64,000 bases of DNA from an uncultured Paracoccaceae bacterium (GTDB taxonomy: Bacteria > Pseudomonadota > Alphaproteobacteria > Rhodobacterales > Rhodobacteraceae): contig CANLND010000007.1 of the NCBI GenBank assembly GCA_947492585.1, forward strand, positions 1 to 64,000. The letters are read 5' to 3'. Under the pieces are notes generated by a model. The model did not search any database. It was not told where the DNA came from and worked only from the letters and a program-made list of their open reading frames with translations. Numbering within the stretch: the stretch's first letter is position 1; each line of letters starts with the position of its first letter. Shown here in pieces: positions 7,930-17,427 of this stretch. The position numbers and the translations under genes were made by a program.

Positions 7930-9441
7930 ATGTGCGGGATTTTGGGTATCGCAAACCGTGACAACGATGTGTTTGCGGAAATCTATGATGGGTTGCTGAT
8001 GCTCCAGCACCGGGGCCAGGATGCCTCGGGCATCGTGACCTACACCGGAGAGTTCTTCCGTGAGCGCAAGGCCAATGGTCAGGTCAAAGACGTGTTCAAT
8101 TCAGAAGACGCGGGCACATTGACCGGTAAAATAGGGATTGGCCACGTGCGCTACCCCACAGCGGGCTCGCTCAGCGCCGCTGAGGCCCAGCCGTTTTTTG
8201 TGAACGCGCCTTATGGCATCTATCTGGTGCACAACGGCAATATCACCAACACCGCTGAACAGCGCGAAAAGGTGACCGCCAAATACAGCCGCCATCTGCG
8301 CACCACCTCTGATTCCGAAATCCTGCTGAACGTGCTGGCCGACAAAGTCGCCGACGCGATGAAAGTCAACGGCAACGCCGAACCGATCCGCAATTTCTTT
8401 GCCGGTGTCAAAATGACCATGGAGCGCGTCCAAGGTGCCTATTCGGTGATCTGCATGATCGCCGGTGTTGGCATGCTGGCCTTCCGTGACCCCAACGGAA
8501 TCCGCCCACTGTCTGTGGCGCAGCGTCAAAGCGACAACGGCATGGAATATGCCTTTGCGTCCGAAGACGTGGCCTTTGGCATCAATGGGTTTGAAAAAAT
8601 CCGCGATGTACGGCCCGGTGAAGCCATGCTGGTTGATCTCGACGGAAACCTGCACACGCACCAATGTGTCAAAGGCAAGCTAACGCCCTGTATTTTTGAA
8701 TATGTCTATCTGGCGCGTCCCGATTCCATGCTGGATGGCATTTCGGTCTACAAAACCCAGCTGCGCATGGGGCAGGCTTTGGCGAAACAGATCAAAGAGT
8801 CTGATCTGGAAATCGACAGCATCATCCCCGTGCCCGACTCTGCCCGTCCCGTGGCGCTCGAAGTGGCCAATGCCACTGGCATCCGATACCGCGAAGGTCT
8901 GGTGAAAAACCGCTACGTCGGTCGGACATTCATTATGCCGGGCCAGCAAGAGCGCCAGAAATCGGTACGTCGCAAGCTGAACGCCATTCCGCTGGAAATG
9001 AAGGGTCTGAACATTCTGCTGATCGATGATTCCATCGTGCGCGGCAACACCATCAACAAAATCGTGCAGATGTGCCGCGATGCCGGCGCCAAAAACGTCT
9101 ACATCGCCTCGGCCTCACCTCCGGTGAAATTCCCCAATGTCTACGGCATTGACATGCCCACCAAACATGAGCTGATCGCCAATGGTCGGGATGTGGAAGA
9201 AATCCGCCAAGAGCTGGGCGCAGATGCCCTGATCTATCAAAAGCTTGAAGATCTGATCTGGGCGGCCAAAGAAGGCAACAAAGACATTGAAGCCTTTGAC
9301 TGCTCTTGCTTTGACGGCAACTACATCACAGGGGTCAGCCAGGATTATCTGGATGGTCTGGAAAGCAGCAGCCGGGTCAGCAAAAAAATCAAAGACATGC
9401 CCGCCCCTCAATCGTCGTGGAACGCCAGCAGCCTGGCCTAA
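7930..9441 (+). CDS. purF: Amidophosphoribosyltransferase
   Basis: Catalyses the first committed step of purine synthesis, transferring glutamine amide nitrogen to PRPP to give phosphoribosylamine. The start at 7930 gives 503 residues and places the N-terminal nucleophile Cys2 (MCGILGI) correctly, with GGAG seven bases upstream. The Ntn glutaminase domain (about 2-235) carries HVRYPTAG, and the type I phosphoribosyltransferase domain carries the PRPP loop LLIDDSIVRGNT. The frame is open upstream to 7798, but that extension would bury the catalytic cysteine and is rejected. A strong terminator follows. Confidence 0.97.
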   Translation: MCGILGIANRDNDVFAEIYDGLLMLQHRGQDASGIVTYTGEFFRERKANGQVKDVFNSEDAGTLTGKIGIGHVRYPTAGSLSAAEAQPFFVNAPYGIYLVHNGNITNTAEQREKVTAKYSRHLRTTSDSEILLNVLADKVADAMKVNGNAEPIRNFFAGVKMTMERVQGAYSVICMIAGVGMLAFRDPNGIRPLSVAQRQSDNGMEYAFASEDVAFGINGFEKIRDVRPGEAMLVDLDGNLHTHQCVKGKLTPCIFEYVYLARPDSMLDGISVYKTQLRMGQALAKQIKESDLEIDSIIPVPDSARPVALEVANATGIRYREGLVKNRYVGRTFIMPGQQERQKSVRRKLNAIPLEMKGLNILLIDDSIVRGNTINKIVQMCRDAGAKNVYIASASPPVKFPNVYGIDMPTKHELIANGRDVEEIRQELGADALIYQKLEDLIWAAKEGNKDIEAFDCSCFDGNYITGVSQDYLDGLESSSRVSKKIKDMPAPQSSWNASSLA

Positions 9442-9475
9442 GCCCGCGATAGAGCGAAACAAAATCGGCCTATTG

Positions 9476-9505
9476 GGGGCGCGGCACAGGTGCGCGCCCC
9501 TTTTT
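9476..9505 (+). terminator. Factor-independent terminator after purF
   Basis: An eight-base stem GGGGCGCG/CGCGCCCC with a nine-base loop is followed by TTTTT, 34 bases after the purF stop. Confidence 0.9.
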
Positions 9506-9645
9506 CTTGGCCGAGTCGCAACGCCTATTCCCGTAGGTCACATCTTCGGGATCCGCGCAGTCCCAGCCCCTCTCCCCAAGAATTCCGGCCCCAAGGGTTT
9601 GAACTCTGCCTGCCAGCGGCGTAAGAGGGTCGTCAAATCAGTAGA

Positions 9646-9683
9646 ACAAAGGCGCTGATCTATGATCCGCGCCTTTGTCTTTT
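9646..9683 (+). terminator. Hairpin with T-rich tail before the DUF2199 gene
   Basis: A perfect ten-base inverted repeat (ACAAAGGCGC at 9646-9655 and GCGCCTTTGT at 9669-9678) is followed by CTTTT. The ATG at 9662 lies inside its loop. It can be read as a second terminator downstream of purF or as a structure that hides that ATG. Confidence 0.5.
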
Positions 9684-9700
9684 CACCCAAGGACGCCACA

Positions 9701-10264
9701 TTGGACCCACACTTCTCGCGCATCCTGCACTCGCCTCGCAAATGTCGATGCTGTGGATCCACCTTCGAACAATTGCTCAGCCTGTCGTGTGATCGGCCTG
9801 ACATTTGTCCCGAAGATTTAGTGGCGCAGGACAATTCCGCCATATTGGCAGAACCCGGGGATGTGCTCACCGACGATTTTTGCCGTCTTGGCGATCTGTT
9901 CTTTGTGCGTGCCATTCTGGCGCTCCCCATCGCCGAAAGCGGCGGTGCCGAATTTGTACTGGGCACTTGGGCCAGCCTGTCGCCCGAAGATTTTGACATC
10001 TACCTGAACATGTTTGAATTGCAGGATTCCGAAAGACTGGATGCGCGTCCCGTCTGGCTCGCCAATTCCATTCCTCCCGGCGAAGGCACTCCGGTGGCCT
10101 GCATGCTGGTGATGCGCGAAGACGCGCAATACCCTGAACTCGACGTATCAGAGCCCAGCCATCCCCTGTATCGCCTGCAAAATGAAGGCACTCAATTTGA
10201 AGAGCTGCTCGAACTGCTGCACACCTACGGCCACGACGTGCCATCTTTGGTGTATGATTCGTGA
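9701..10264 (+). CDS. DUF2199 domain-containing protein
   Basis: Protein of 187 residues from a TTG at 9701. A CRCCG zinc-ribbon-like motif near residues 15-19 and the later stretch FFVRAILALPI, then FVLGTWASLS, are typical of DUF2199. Its function is unknown. The track-length frame begins at an ATG at 9662, but that ATG sits in the loop of a ten-base hairpin. AAGGA lies seven bases before the TTG, and homologous proteins begin close to the L-D-P-R/H-F segment, so the TTG is preferred. It has no operon partner. Confidence 0.75.
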   Translation: MDPHFSRILHSPRKCRCCGSTFEQLLSLSCDRPDICPEDLVAQDNSAILAEPGDVLTDDFCRLGDLFFVRAILALPIAESGGAEFVLGTWASLSPEDFDIYLNMFELQDSERLDARPVWLANSIPPGEGTPVACMLVMREDAQYPELDVSEPSHPLYRLQNEGTQFEELLELLHTYGHDVPSLVYDS

Positions 10265-10467
10265 CCGCCAAAGGGCACAATCACCAGACCTAAAACATGT
10301 TGCATAATTACCCCAATAGGGGAACCAGCGCTATTTTGCCCATGAAATATGCGTGTGCGCCCCTGTTTTTGCCGACAAATCCCACCCCTCTTTTCGATCC
10401 TCCCAACCGGCTGTAGGCCGCGCTTCCATCCCGTCTGATGCGCGTCAGACCTGCTGCCGGAGCGCCA

Positions 10468-10728
10468 ATGGCCACACAAACCACTCCCCAGAACGTGGCC
10501 GAACATGCCACCCAAACTCGCCAACTCAAATCTCGTGGCCTTCAGCTGCTGGGACTGTTCGGCTCGCAAAACGAACCGCAGGCGTTGCTGCGATTGCCCA
10601 GTGGCCGCCTGCGGAGAGTGTCTGCGGGCGAACAGCTGTCGGCCGGTCGGGTGCTCGCCATAGATCCCCAAGGCATCATCCTAGAACGCAAAGGCACCGC
10701 ACGGCGGCTTGTCATGCCGGGCAGCTGA
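10468..10728 (+). CDS. Small GspC/PilP-like protein
   Basis: Protein of 86 residues starting at the ATG at 10468, with GGAG five bases upstream. An N-terminal polar helix of about 25 residues is followed by LLGLFGSQNEPQALLRLPSGR, then VSAGEQLSAGRVLAIDPQGI and a short closing strand. This matches the small beta domain of GspC/PilP homology regions (a strand-turn-strand that cites RLPSGR, V..G and I....). No membrane anchor is visible in this short form. It lies alone before an SDR gene. The family assignment is tentative. Confidence 0.6.
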   Translation: MATQTTPQNVAEHATQTRQLKSRGLQLLGLFGSQNEPQALLRLPSGRLRRVSAGEQLSAGRVLAIDPQGIILERKGTARRLVMPGS

Positions 10729-10816
10729 CAGACCTATTTGCCCCACCACAGCCCACATGACAGTCACGCGGCGTCCTGCCTCTTGACCCCACAGCGCCAG
10801 CGGCCCACAAGGCGGC

Positions 10817-11464
10817 ATGACACAGAAACTCGCTTTGATCACAGGCGCCTCCCGTGGCCTGGGCGCTGCCCTGGCCGAGGCCCTTGCCCCGACCCACCAC
10901 ATCGTTGCCGTGGCCCGCACCACTGGCGCCTTGGAAGAGCTGGACGACCGCATCAAAGCGCTGGGTGGCACCGCCACGCTGGCGCCCATGGATGTGACGA
11001 CCCCCGATGCAATGGCCACATTGTGCCGTGGCATCCACGACCGGTGGGGCAGCTTGGATCTGTGGCTGCACAGTGCCATTCACGCCGCGCCCCTCGCACC
11101 CGCCAATTTTGTCGCCGCTAAAGACTGGGAAAAATCCGTCACCATCAATGCCACGGCGGCGTCGTTGTTGATTTCATATGTCGCGCCGTTGTTGGGGCAA
11201 ACCGGCAAGGCCGTGTTCTTTGACGATCCCCGCGCCGGCGAAAAGTTCTTTGGCGCCTATGGCGCCACCAAAGCGGCGCAAATGTCGCTGGTGCGCAGTT
11301 GGCAGGCGGAATCCGCAACCACCGGCCCCAACGTCCAGATTCTAGAACCAAACCCGATGCCCACAGCCCTGCGCGCACGCTTTTTCCCCGGTGAGGATCG
11401 TGACACGCTCAAAGATCCACGCGATGAAGCCGCGCGCCTGCTGCCCCAGATTCTTCAGGCCTGA
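10817..11464 (+). CDS. SDR family oxidoreductase
   Basis: Short-chain dehydrogenase/reductase of 215 residues. The N-terminal nucleotide-binding motif TGASRGLG is near residues 9-16, and the catalytic pair lies in YGATK (about 152-156). The usual serine of the triad region is replaced by FFDDP, so activity is not certain. The substrate cannot be inferred. It stands between the GspC-like gene and surE, separated from surE by about 200 bases that contain an inverted repeat. Confidence 0.85.
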   Translation: MTQKLALITGASRGLGAALAEALAPTHHIVAVARTTGALEELDDRIKALGGTATLAPMDVTTPDAMATLCRGIHDRWGSLDLWLHSAIHAAPLAPANFVAAKDWEKSVTINATAASLLISYVAPLLGQTGKAVFFDDPRAGEKFFGAYGATKAAQMSLVRSWQAESATTGPNVQILEPNPMPTALRARFFPGEDRDTLKDPRDEAARLLPQILQA

Positions 11465-11517
11465 CGCAGCAGCTTCGCGATTGCGGCCTCTGCCAGATCC
11501 GCGATCCATCGCCCCAA

Positions 11518-11543
11518 AGTCACAGGCCAGCGCGCCTGTGACT
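11518..11543. other. Perfect inverted repeat between SDR gene and surE
   Basis: The ten-base arms AGTCACAGGC and GCCTGTGACT flank a six-base loop. No T tract follows on the plus strand, and only TTT follows on the minus strand. It may be an inefficient terminator after the SDR gene or a protein-binding site. Confidence 0.4.
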
Positions 11544-11660
11544 ATACTGCCAAATCCCATGACATAATCCATTCGAACCTGTGAAAGTCTTGCCCGTCTG
11601 GGACAGAGATCATATTCAGAATTTGAAAGACCAGAGCGTCGCCGGGACAAGGAAAAGATC

Positions 11661-12443
11661 ATGCGCATCCTGATCACCAATGATGATGGCATCACCGCCC
11701 CCGGGCTTCAGACCCTGACGCAGATCGCTGAAACACTGGCAGGCCCCGACGGCGAAGTCTGGACCGTGGCCCCGGCGTTTGAACAATCAGGCGTGGGCCA
11801 CTGCATCAGCTACACCCGTCCTTTCATGCTCAACCAGCACGGACCACGCCGGTTCTCGGTTGATGGCTCTCCCGCTGACTGCGTATTGACCGCGCTGCAT
11901 GTGGTGATGGCCGACACGCCACCGGATCTGGTGCTGTCCGGTGTCAATCGCGGCAACAACTCGGCCGAAAACACGCTCTATTCCGGCACCATCGGAGCCG
12001 CGATGGAAGCCGCGCTGCAAGGCATCCCCGCACTTGCGCTCTCGCAATACTATGGCCCGCGCAATCGCGATCTTGCCGATCCGTTTGAAGCCGCCGCTGC
12101 GCATGGTGCGGATGCGGTTCAGAAAATCTTGGCCAGCGCGCCAGACACTGACGGCCCCTATCGCCTGTTCTACAATGTGAATTTCCCCCCTGTGCCCGCG
12201 GCCGAAGTCAAAGGCCTGCGCGCGGTCCATCAGGGACGCCGCGCGGGTGTGAATTTCGCAGCCGCCGCCCAAGAGGCCCCCAACCGGCGGCGCTACATCT
12301 GGATCATGGGCGGCGACCAGCAGGTCGAAACCGCGCCAGACACCGATGCCGCAGTTAATCTACAAGACTATGTCTCAGTCACCCCCATGCGGGCGGATCT
12401 GACCGCGCAGGACGCGCTTGAGGCACTGAAAGCCATCGAATGA
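11661..12443 (+). CDS. surE: 5'/3'-nucleotidase SurE
   Basis: Metal-dependent nucleotidase (260 residues) that dephosphorylates nucleoside monophosphates and is linked to stationary-phase survival. The N-terminal RILITNDDG carries the two metal-binding aspartates, and the family motifs SGVNRGNN and [11 protein letters not shown] follow. AAGGA lies upstream of the ATG. The stop overlaps the pcm start by four bases, giving the conserved surE-pcm-nlpD arrangement known in many proteobacteria. Confidence 0.96.
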   Translation: MRILITNDDGITAPGLQTLTQIAETLAGPDGEVWTVAPAFEQSGVGHCISYTRPFMLNQHGPRRFSVDGSPADCVLTALHVVMADTPPDLVLSGVNRGNNSAENTLYSGTIGAAMEAALQGIPALALSQYYGPRNRDLADPFEAAAAHGADAVQKILASAPDTDGPYRLFYNVNFPPVPAAEVKGLRAVHQGRRAGVNFAAAAQEAPNRRRYIWIMGGDQQVETAPDTDAAVNLQDYVSVTPMRADLTAQDALEALKAIE

Positions 12444-13087
12444 CCGGACCCGATCCCGAAACCCAAATGCAGTTCCTCTTTGCCCTGCGCTCAAAAGGGG
12501 TCACCGATGACACGGTGCTGCTGGCGATGGAAAACATCGACCGGGGTCTGTTTGTACGCGGGCTGTTTGCCGAACGCGCCTACGACGACGTGCCCCTGCC
12601 GATTTCCTGCGGCCAGACCATTTCGCAACCCTCCATCGTGGGGCTGATGACGCAAGCCTTGCAGATCACCCCGCGCGACACAGTGTTAGAAGTGGGCACG
12701 GGATCCGGCTATCAGGCCGCCATTCTGGCACGTTTGGCGCGCCGGGTGTACACCGTCGACCGCCATGCCCGTCTGGTGCGTGAAGCACGCGAGGTCTTTG
12801 ACCAATTGCAGCTCAGCAATCTGACCTCCATTGTCGGCGATGGCAGCTTTGGCCTGCCCGAACAGGGCCCATTTGATCGCATTGTTGTGACCGCCGCTGC
12901 CGAAGATCCGCCGGGTCCGCTGCTGACGCAATTGAAGGTTGGTGGTATCATGGTGGTGCCCGTCGGGCAGTCTGACCACGTTCAGACCCTGATTCGTGTG
13001 CGCAAAACCGCTCATGGCTTTGAATACGACGAATTGAGCCCGGTTCGCTTTGTTCCTCTGCTTGAGGGATTGGGCAAAGACGCCTAA
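12440..13087 (+). CDS. pcm: Protein-L-isoaspartate O-methyltransferase
   Basis: SAM-dependent methyltransferase (215 residues) that begins repair of isoaspartyl residues in aged proteins. The SAM-binding motif [14 protein letters not shown] and the family motif [14 protein letters not shown] are present. The gene overlaps surE by four bases and is followed by an NlpD-like lipoprotein gene about 100 bases later. The intergenic stretch has a GCAGATC...GATCTGC inverted repeat and a CCCCC...GGGGG stem. Confidence 0.95.
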   Translation: MTGPDPETQMQFLFALRSKGVTDDTVLLAMENIDRGLFVRGLFAERAYDDVPLPISCGQTISQPSIVGLMTQALQITPRDTVLEVGTGSGYQAAILARLARRVYTVDRHARLVREAREVFDQLQLSNLTSIVGDGSFGLPEQGPFDRIVVTAAAEDPPGPLLTQLKVGGIMVVPVGQSDHVQTLIRVRKTAHGFEYDELSPVRFVPLLEGLGKDA

Positions 13088-13191
13088 GAAAAAGAAGGCA
13101 GATCTTCGCCGACCGCAAATGCGCAGGATCTGCATGTGAACGTTGCCCAACCCCCGGACAAAAAGGGGGAGCTGTTTTTGAGGAGAGCGAA

Positions 13192-14472
13192 ATGACAGTG
13201 ATCGCCCCCGTGGTCACCCCTGTGATCGCCCCTGCCGCACGGTCTGGCCTGCGTCGTGTTGCAACTCGGGGTCTTGCCCTATGCCTGCTGACCACCTGCC
13301 TGACCGCCTGCCAGTTCCCAAAGGACTATGATCTGCGCGGCAGCCTTGGCGGCTTTAGCACCAGCGATGCCGCCCGCACCGCGACAGCAGACCGCCCCAG
13401 CCCAGACACCCGCGGGCTGATCACCTATCCCTCCTATCAGGTGGCCGTGGCCCAACGCGGCGACCGGCTGTCAGATGTGGCCAGCCGGATTGGCCTGCCC
13501 ATCGACGAGCTGGCGCAATACAACGGAATGGAGCCCAGCGACGTGCTGCGCAAAGGCGAAGTCGTCGCCCTGCCCCGTCGCGCCCCCGACACGCTCCCCG
13601 GCCTCGCCCCCGCATCAGACACCACCGTCGCGCCCGGCGGCGTGGACATTGCCTCGCTAGCGGGACAGGCCATTGACGAAGCGCCGCTGACCTCCTCACC
13701 CAACCCGGGATCAGTGACGCCAACCAGCATTCGCCCCACCCCAAAACCGCGCCCTGTGAAACCCGTGCGTGTGCAAGACGGACCTGAACCCGTGCGCCAC
13801 AAGGTCGCGCGCGGCGAAACCGCCTTTACCATTTCGCGCCTCTATCAGGTTCCGGTTAAGGCGCTGGCGGATTGGAACGGTCTGGACGGCGATTTCGCAA
13901 TCCGCGAAGGCCAGTATCTCCTGATCCCGGTCAAGGATCAAAAGGCACCGGCGCGTCGCACCGCAGCTGCCACGCCTGAGGTCCCCGCTCCGGGGGCTGG
14001 CTCGGCCACCCCCACGCCGCCAAGTTCGGTCAAACCTTTGCCGCAGGAACGCATCGCGCCTGCCGCAGTGGTGCCCACCGCCAAACCGGTGGTCAAAGTG
14101 CCGGAACCCACCCGTCGCTCTGAGGCCGAAATGGTCTTTCCGGTAAAAGGCAAGATTATTCGCGCTTATGCCAAGGGTAAAAATGACGGCATCGACATTT
14201 CCGGTGCGGTTGGCGCGCCGGTGCGCGCTGCCGCTGCGGGCACCGTTGCTGCGATCACCAAAGATTCCAACGGCATCCCGATCCTCGTGGTGCGCCATGA
14301 TCAAAAGTTGCTGTCGGTTTATGCAAACATCGACAACATCGAGGTGAAAAAAGGCGCCAAACTACGCCGGGGCCAGAACATTGCCACCCTGCGCGCTGGG
14401 GCAAATCCCTTTTTGCACTTTGAAATCCGCAACGGGTTTGAAAGCGTCGATCCTCTGCCCTATTTGAACTGA
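13192..14472 (+). CDS. NlpD/DipM-like LysM-M23 lipoprotein
   Basis: Envelope lipoprotein of 426 residues. A signal sequence with lipobox LTAC ends at Cys40. Two LysM domains lie at about 82-128 and 202-248, joined by proline-rich linkers, and a C-terminal LytM (M23) domain spans roughly 315-425. The normal zinc ligand pattern H-x-G-x-D reads N-D-G-I-D, and the YAH motif reads YAN, so the domain lacks metal ligands, as in E. coli NlpD. It probably activates amidases for cell-wall splitting rather than cutting itself. GAGGAGA precedes the ATG. A repeat element follows the stop. Confidence 0.9.
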   Translation: MTVIAPVVTPVIAPAARSGLRRVATRGLALCLLTTCLTACQFPKDYDLRGSLGGFSTSDAARTATADRPSPDTRGLITYPSYQVAVAQRGDRLSDVASRIGLPIDELAQYNGMEPSDVLRKGEVVALPRRAPDTLPGLAPASDTTVAPGGVDIASLAGQAIDEAPLTSSPNPGSVTPTSIRPTPKPRPVKPVRVQDGPEPVRHKVARGETAFTISRLYQVPVKALADWNGLDGDFAIREGQYLLIPVKDQKAPARRTAAATPEVPAPGAGSATPTPPSSVKPLPQERIAPAAVVPTAKPVVKVPEPTRRSEAEMVFPVKGKIIRAYAKGKNDGIDISGAVGAPVRAAAAGTVAAITKDSNGIPILVVRHDQKLLSVYANIDNIEVKKGAKLRRGQNIATLRAGANPFLHFEIRNGFESVDPLPYLN

Positions 14473-14480
14473 CCCAATAA

Positions 14481-14539
14481 AGCGGCTTTGCCTCGCAAAG
14501 CCGCTGCCTCTGGCGGGGTATTTCCGGCCAAAAAGAAGC
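14481..14539 (+). repeat. Intergenic repeat copy 2
   Basis: A perfect ten-base hairpin AGCGGCTTTG/CAAAGCCGCT with a five-base loop (14481-14505) is followed by GGCGGGGTATTT and CCAAAAAGAAGC, ending at 14539. It lies 3' of the NlpD-like gene in the sense direction and may also act as its terminator. Confidence 0.7.
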
Positions 14540-14716
14540 AATAGGTCGCATTTTCTCAGGCCAAGCGACTGCGACACCACTGTAGGGCGTCCAGCACCGC
14601 GAATCCGCAACACCTGAGATCAAAACGACGCGGGCTTGAACAGGCCCCGTTGGACAGCGTACATCACCCGGCTGTTTTCCAGCCGGGCGCAAAGATCAGA
14701 TCCGAGCAGGCGGAGG

Positions 14717-15556
14717 TTAAAGCCGTACCCCGTGACGCCCCGCAAGATCGGTAAAAAACTGCCACGCCACCCGGCCTGACCGTGCGCCGCGCGTCGCTTG
14801 CCATTCGATGGCTTCAGCCAGCAGGGTTTCACGCGCGATCTCGATGCCAAAGACATCACAATAGCCTTCGATCATCTCGATAAACGCGTCCTGATCGCAG
14901 GGGTGAAAGCCCAGCCACAACCCAAAACGATCCGACAGTGAGACCTTTTCTTCGACCGCTTCAGAGGGGTTGATCGCCGTGGAGCGTTCGTTTTCGATCA
15001 TATCACGTGGCATCAGGTGGCGACGGTTGGACGTCGCATAGAGTACCACATTGCCCGGCCGCCCCTCAATGCCGCCATCCAGAACCGCTTTGAGGCTTTT
15101 GTAGTGTTCGTCATCATGGCTGAACGACAGGTCATCGCAGAAGAGGATGAACTGATACGGCGCGCCGCGCAGCAGCGCCAGAAGCCGCGTCACCGACGAC
15201 AGGTCATCCCGTTGCAGCTCGATCAGCTTCAGCTCCGGATGCTTGCTGAGCAAGCGCCCATGCACAGCCTTGACCAGACTGGATTTCCCCATGCCCCGCG
15301 CGCCCCACAGCAGGGCGTTATTGGCACTAAACCCTTGCGCAAAGCGGCGGGTGTTGTCCAACAATGTGTCCCGCGCGCGATCAATACCCACCAGTAGCTC
15401 CAGTTCAACCCGGGCCACGTCTTCAACGGGTTCCAAGCGATCCGGTCCGACATGCCAGACAAAGGCCGGCGCGGCGGCAAAGTCCGGCGCCTCTTGTGGG
15501 GCCGGTGACAGACGCTCTAACGCCTCTGCAATGCGCTCCAGTGCAGCCAGATCCAT
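14717..15556 (-). CDS. DUF815 family AAA-type ATPase
   Basis: ATP-binding protein of 279 residues. Walker A is GARGMGKSS and Walker B is ILFCDDLSF, followed by a sensor-like stretch VLYATSNRRHL. These belong to the DUF815 group of AAA proteins, whose function is not established. AAGGAG lies nine bases before the ATG at 15556. It is downstream of tatC on the same strand but separated from it by a strong terminator, so it probably has its own promoter. Confidence 0.88.
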   Translation of the reverse strand: MDLAALERIAEALERLSPAPQEAPDFAAAPAFVWHVGPDRLEPVEDVARVELELLVGIDRARDTLLDNTRRFAQGFSANNALLWGARGMGKSSLVKAVHGRLLSKHPELKLIELQRDDLSSVTRLLALLRGAPYQFILFCDDLSFSHDDEHYKSLKAVLDGGIEGRPGNVVLYATSNRRHLMPRDMIENERSTAINPSEAVEEKVSLSDRFGLWLGFHPCDQDAFIEMIEGYCDVFGIEIARETLLAEAIEWQATRGARSGRVAWQFFTDLAGRHGVRL

Positions 15557-15641
15557 CAGGTCTTCTCCTTGCTCTTTGGTTGGTCCCTAAAAACCACGTT
15601 CGGCCCCGTCAGACAACAGCTGCGGCGCGCCACCACTGAAA

Positions 15642-15680
15642 CAAAAATGGCACCGAATACTATCGGTGCCATCTTTTATT
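15642..15680 (-). terminator. Bidirectional terminator between tatC and the DUF815 gene
   Basis: The ten-base stem ATGGCACCGA/TCGGTGCCAT (15647-15672) is followed on the minus strand by TTTTTGTTT. On the plus strand it is followed by CTTTTATTTTT. It closes the tatABC operon, whose last stop is at 15700. Confidence 0.9.
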
Positions 15681-15699
15681 TTTCTAAAATCCGCGATGT

Positions 15700-16563
15700 C
15701 TAATCGTCATCAAAGGCGTCGTAGTCGTCCTCGTCGAAATAGCCCTCTTCCCGCAGCTTTTCATCGCGTTTTGTCTCGATACGCGCCACAAGAAAAATCG
15801 ACACCTCATAAAGACCGTAGACCACAACAAACAGGATCACCTGGGTGATCACATCCGGTGGGGTCACCAGTGCCGCCAGCAGCAAAATCGCCACCACCGC
15901 GTATTTGCGCACCGAGCCCAGACCCTCGGCGCTGACCAGACCGGCCTTCCCCATCAGGGTCAATAGCACCGGCAGCTGAAAGCACATCCCAAAGGCTACG
16001 ATGAACATGATGGTCAATTTCAGATATTCCTGGGCGGAGCCCTGAAACACCACGCTAAGGCCCGGTTGGTTCTGCGCGGGGCCAGCGGCCACGGCCTCCC
16101 CTCCGGCACCAAACTGCTGGAATCCAAGAAAGAAATCATACGCCAGCGGAGACACCACATAAAACGCAAAAGACGCGCCCAACAGGAACATAAACGGCGA
16201 TGCGATCAGGAACGGCAGAAATGCGCCCTTTTCGTTTTTATACAGCCCCGGCGCCACAAAGCGCCACATCTGCAAACCGATGTAGGGAAACGCCAGAATA
16301 AAGCCGCCCAATAGCGAGATCTTAATCGCAACAAAGAAGCCTTCTTGGGGTGAGATAAAGATCAGTGCACAATCCTGCCCGCCTTCGGCCAGGACCTTGC
16401 ACAACGGATCAGTCAAAAAGCTAAAAATAGGCGTGGCGACTGTGAAACACAGCACCATCCCCACCAGAAACGCAACCACAGAATGGATCAATCGGCTGCG
16501 CAGTTCCGCCAGATGTTCGATCAAGGGGGCGGATGAATCGTCAATGTCGTCAGTCTGGCTCAT
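15700..16563 (-). CDS. tatC: Sec-independent protein translocase subunit TatC
   Basis: Polytopic membrane protein (287 residues) that recognises twin-arginine signal peptides and forms the Tat receptor with TatB. Six membrane helices are visible. The N-terminal HLAELRSRL and the [19 protein letters not shown] region with the conserved glutamate-rich loop are family hallmarks. The C-terminal tail is acidic ([11 protein letters not shown]). It overlaps tatB by four bases (ATGA), in the order tatA-tatB-tatC. Tat-exported proteins in this family include periplasmic redox enzymes. Confidence 0.97.
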   Translation of the reverse strand: MSQTDDIDDSSAPLIEHLAELRSRLIHSVVAFLVGMVLCFTVATPIFSFLTDPLCKVLAEGGQDCALIFISPQEGFFVAIKISLLGGFILAFPYIGLQMWRFVAPGLYKNEKGAFLPFLIASPFMFLLGASFAFYVVSPLAYDFFLGFQQFGAGGEAVAAGPAQNQPGLSVVFQGSAQEYLKLTIMFIVAFGMCFQLPVLLTLMGKAGLVSAEGLGSVRKYAVVAILLLAALVTPPDVITQVILFVVVYGLYEVSIFLVARIETKRDEKLREEGYFDEDDYDAFDDD

Positions 16564-16991
16564 GTATCGGCCTTGTTGTCTGGCGTGGCCGGCCCGTCGC
16601 TTGACGTTGCGTCAGAGGCTTTGCGCTCGGTCGCCGCCTTGGCGGTTGCCGTTTGTATTTTTCGTGCATCTTCGGCGCGCTCGTCGCTCAGGCTGTCCAA
16701 ATCAAATTTGTTCACCGCCACAGCGTCAGTCATTTCCTTGGCAGCCTCACGCACGCCATCCATGGCTGTACCCATCGGATTGGCAGCACTTTTTAGCCCC
16801 TGCGCCATGTCTTTGACGCCCGCCTCGTCGGCGGCCTGATTCATCGCACGGCTAAACTCATTGGCCATGCCACGCGCCTTGCCCATAAACCGACCCGCAT
16901 TGCGAAACAGAACGGGCAGATCTTTGGGGCCGACCACAATCAGCGCGACAACCCCAATGACCAAAAGTTCGGTCCAGCCCAAATCAAACAT
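16560..16991 (-). CDS. tatB: Sec-independent protein translocase subunit TatB
   Basis: Single-span membrane protein (143 residues) of the Tat receptor complex. The N-terminal helix [25 protein letters not shown] carries the TatB-type glutamate, with the hinge GPKDLP, and is followed by an amphipathic helix. The C-terminal half is charged and alanine-rich. It lies six bases after tatA and overlaps tatC. Confidence 0.95.
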   Translation of the reverse strand: MFDLGWTELLVIGVVALIVVGPKDLPVLFRNAGRFMGKARGMANEFSRAMNQAADEAGVKDMAQGLKSAANPMGTAMDGVREAAKEMTDAVAVNKFDLDSLSDERAEDARKIQTATAKAATERKASDATSSDGPATPDNKADT

Positions 16992-16997
16992 CGGCGC

Positions 16998-17210
16998 TTA
17001 GACCTTGTCTTTTTCAACGTCCGGCGTCACGTCCTGTGCCGCGTCGGCCGTCTCGTCCAGTTCCTTGGCGCCATCATCGACACCCTTTTTAAAGGCCGTG
17101 ATACCTTTGCCGACTTCGCCCATCAGCGATGAAATTTTGCCGCGGCCAAACAGGACAAGAACCACAACAGCAATAAGAAGAAGACCGGGAAGACCGATAT
17201 TGTTGAGCAT
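16998..17210 (-). CDS. tatA: Sec-independent protein translocase subunit TatA
   Basis: Protein of 70 residues that forms the Tat translocation pore. The N-terminal helix NIGLPGLLLIAVVVLVLFG is followed by the FGRGKI hinge, an amphipathic helix GKGITAFKKGV and a charged tail. The ATG at 17210 fits the family start, whereas the open frame back to 17255 would add an unlikely polar extension before the membrane helix. It is the first gene of tatABC. Confidence 0.95.
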   Translation of the reverse strand: MLNNIGLPGLLLIAVVVLVLFGRGKISSLMGEVGKGITAFKKGVDDGAKELDETADAAQDVTPDVEKDKV

Positions 17211-17427
17211 GAAAGCCTCCATCAGGAATCGGTGCACATGCACCAGATGTGTCAATTTGCACCCAGACTAAGGCGCGCAGCTGCGCCCCACCAGACGAGC
17301 GGCGCGTATTCGCCGTAGGCCAGCGCACCAAAGGCAGTTTTTTTGCTCCGCCTGCGCCTCAACTGACAGGTTCATGTCAGTTGCAATCTCCTAAACAGGC
17401 CCAGCATTCAACACATAGGAGATGCAG

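Noticed and set aside
9580-9615. Possible tRNA T-arm (GGGTTTGAACTC) after purF
   Set aside because: The flanking bases do not form the five-base T stem and no acceptor, D or anticodon arm could be folded.
11454-11525. Tiny minus-strand frame convergent with the SDR gene (ends LLRQA)
   Set aside because: Only about 22 codons from a GTG without a ribosome binding site, and it overlaps an inverted repeat.
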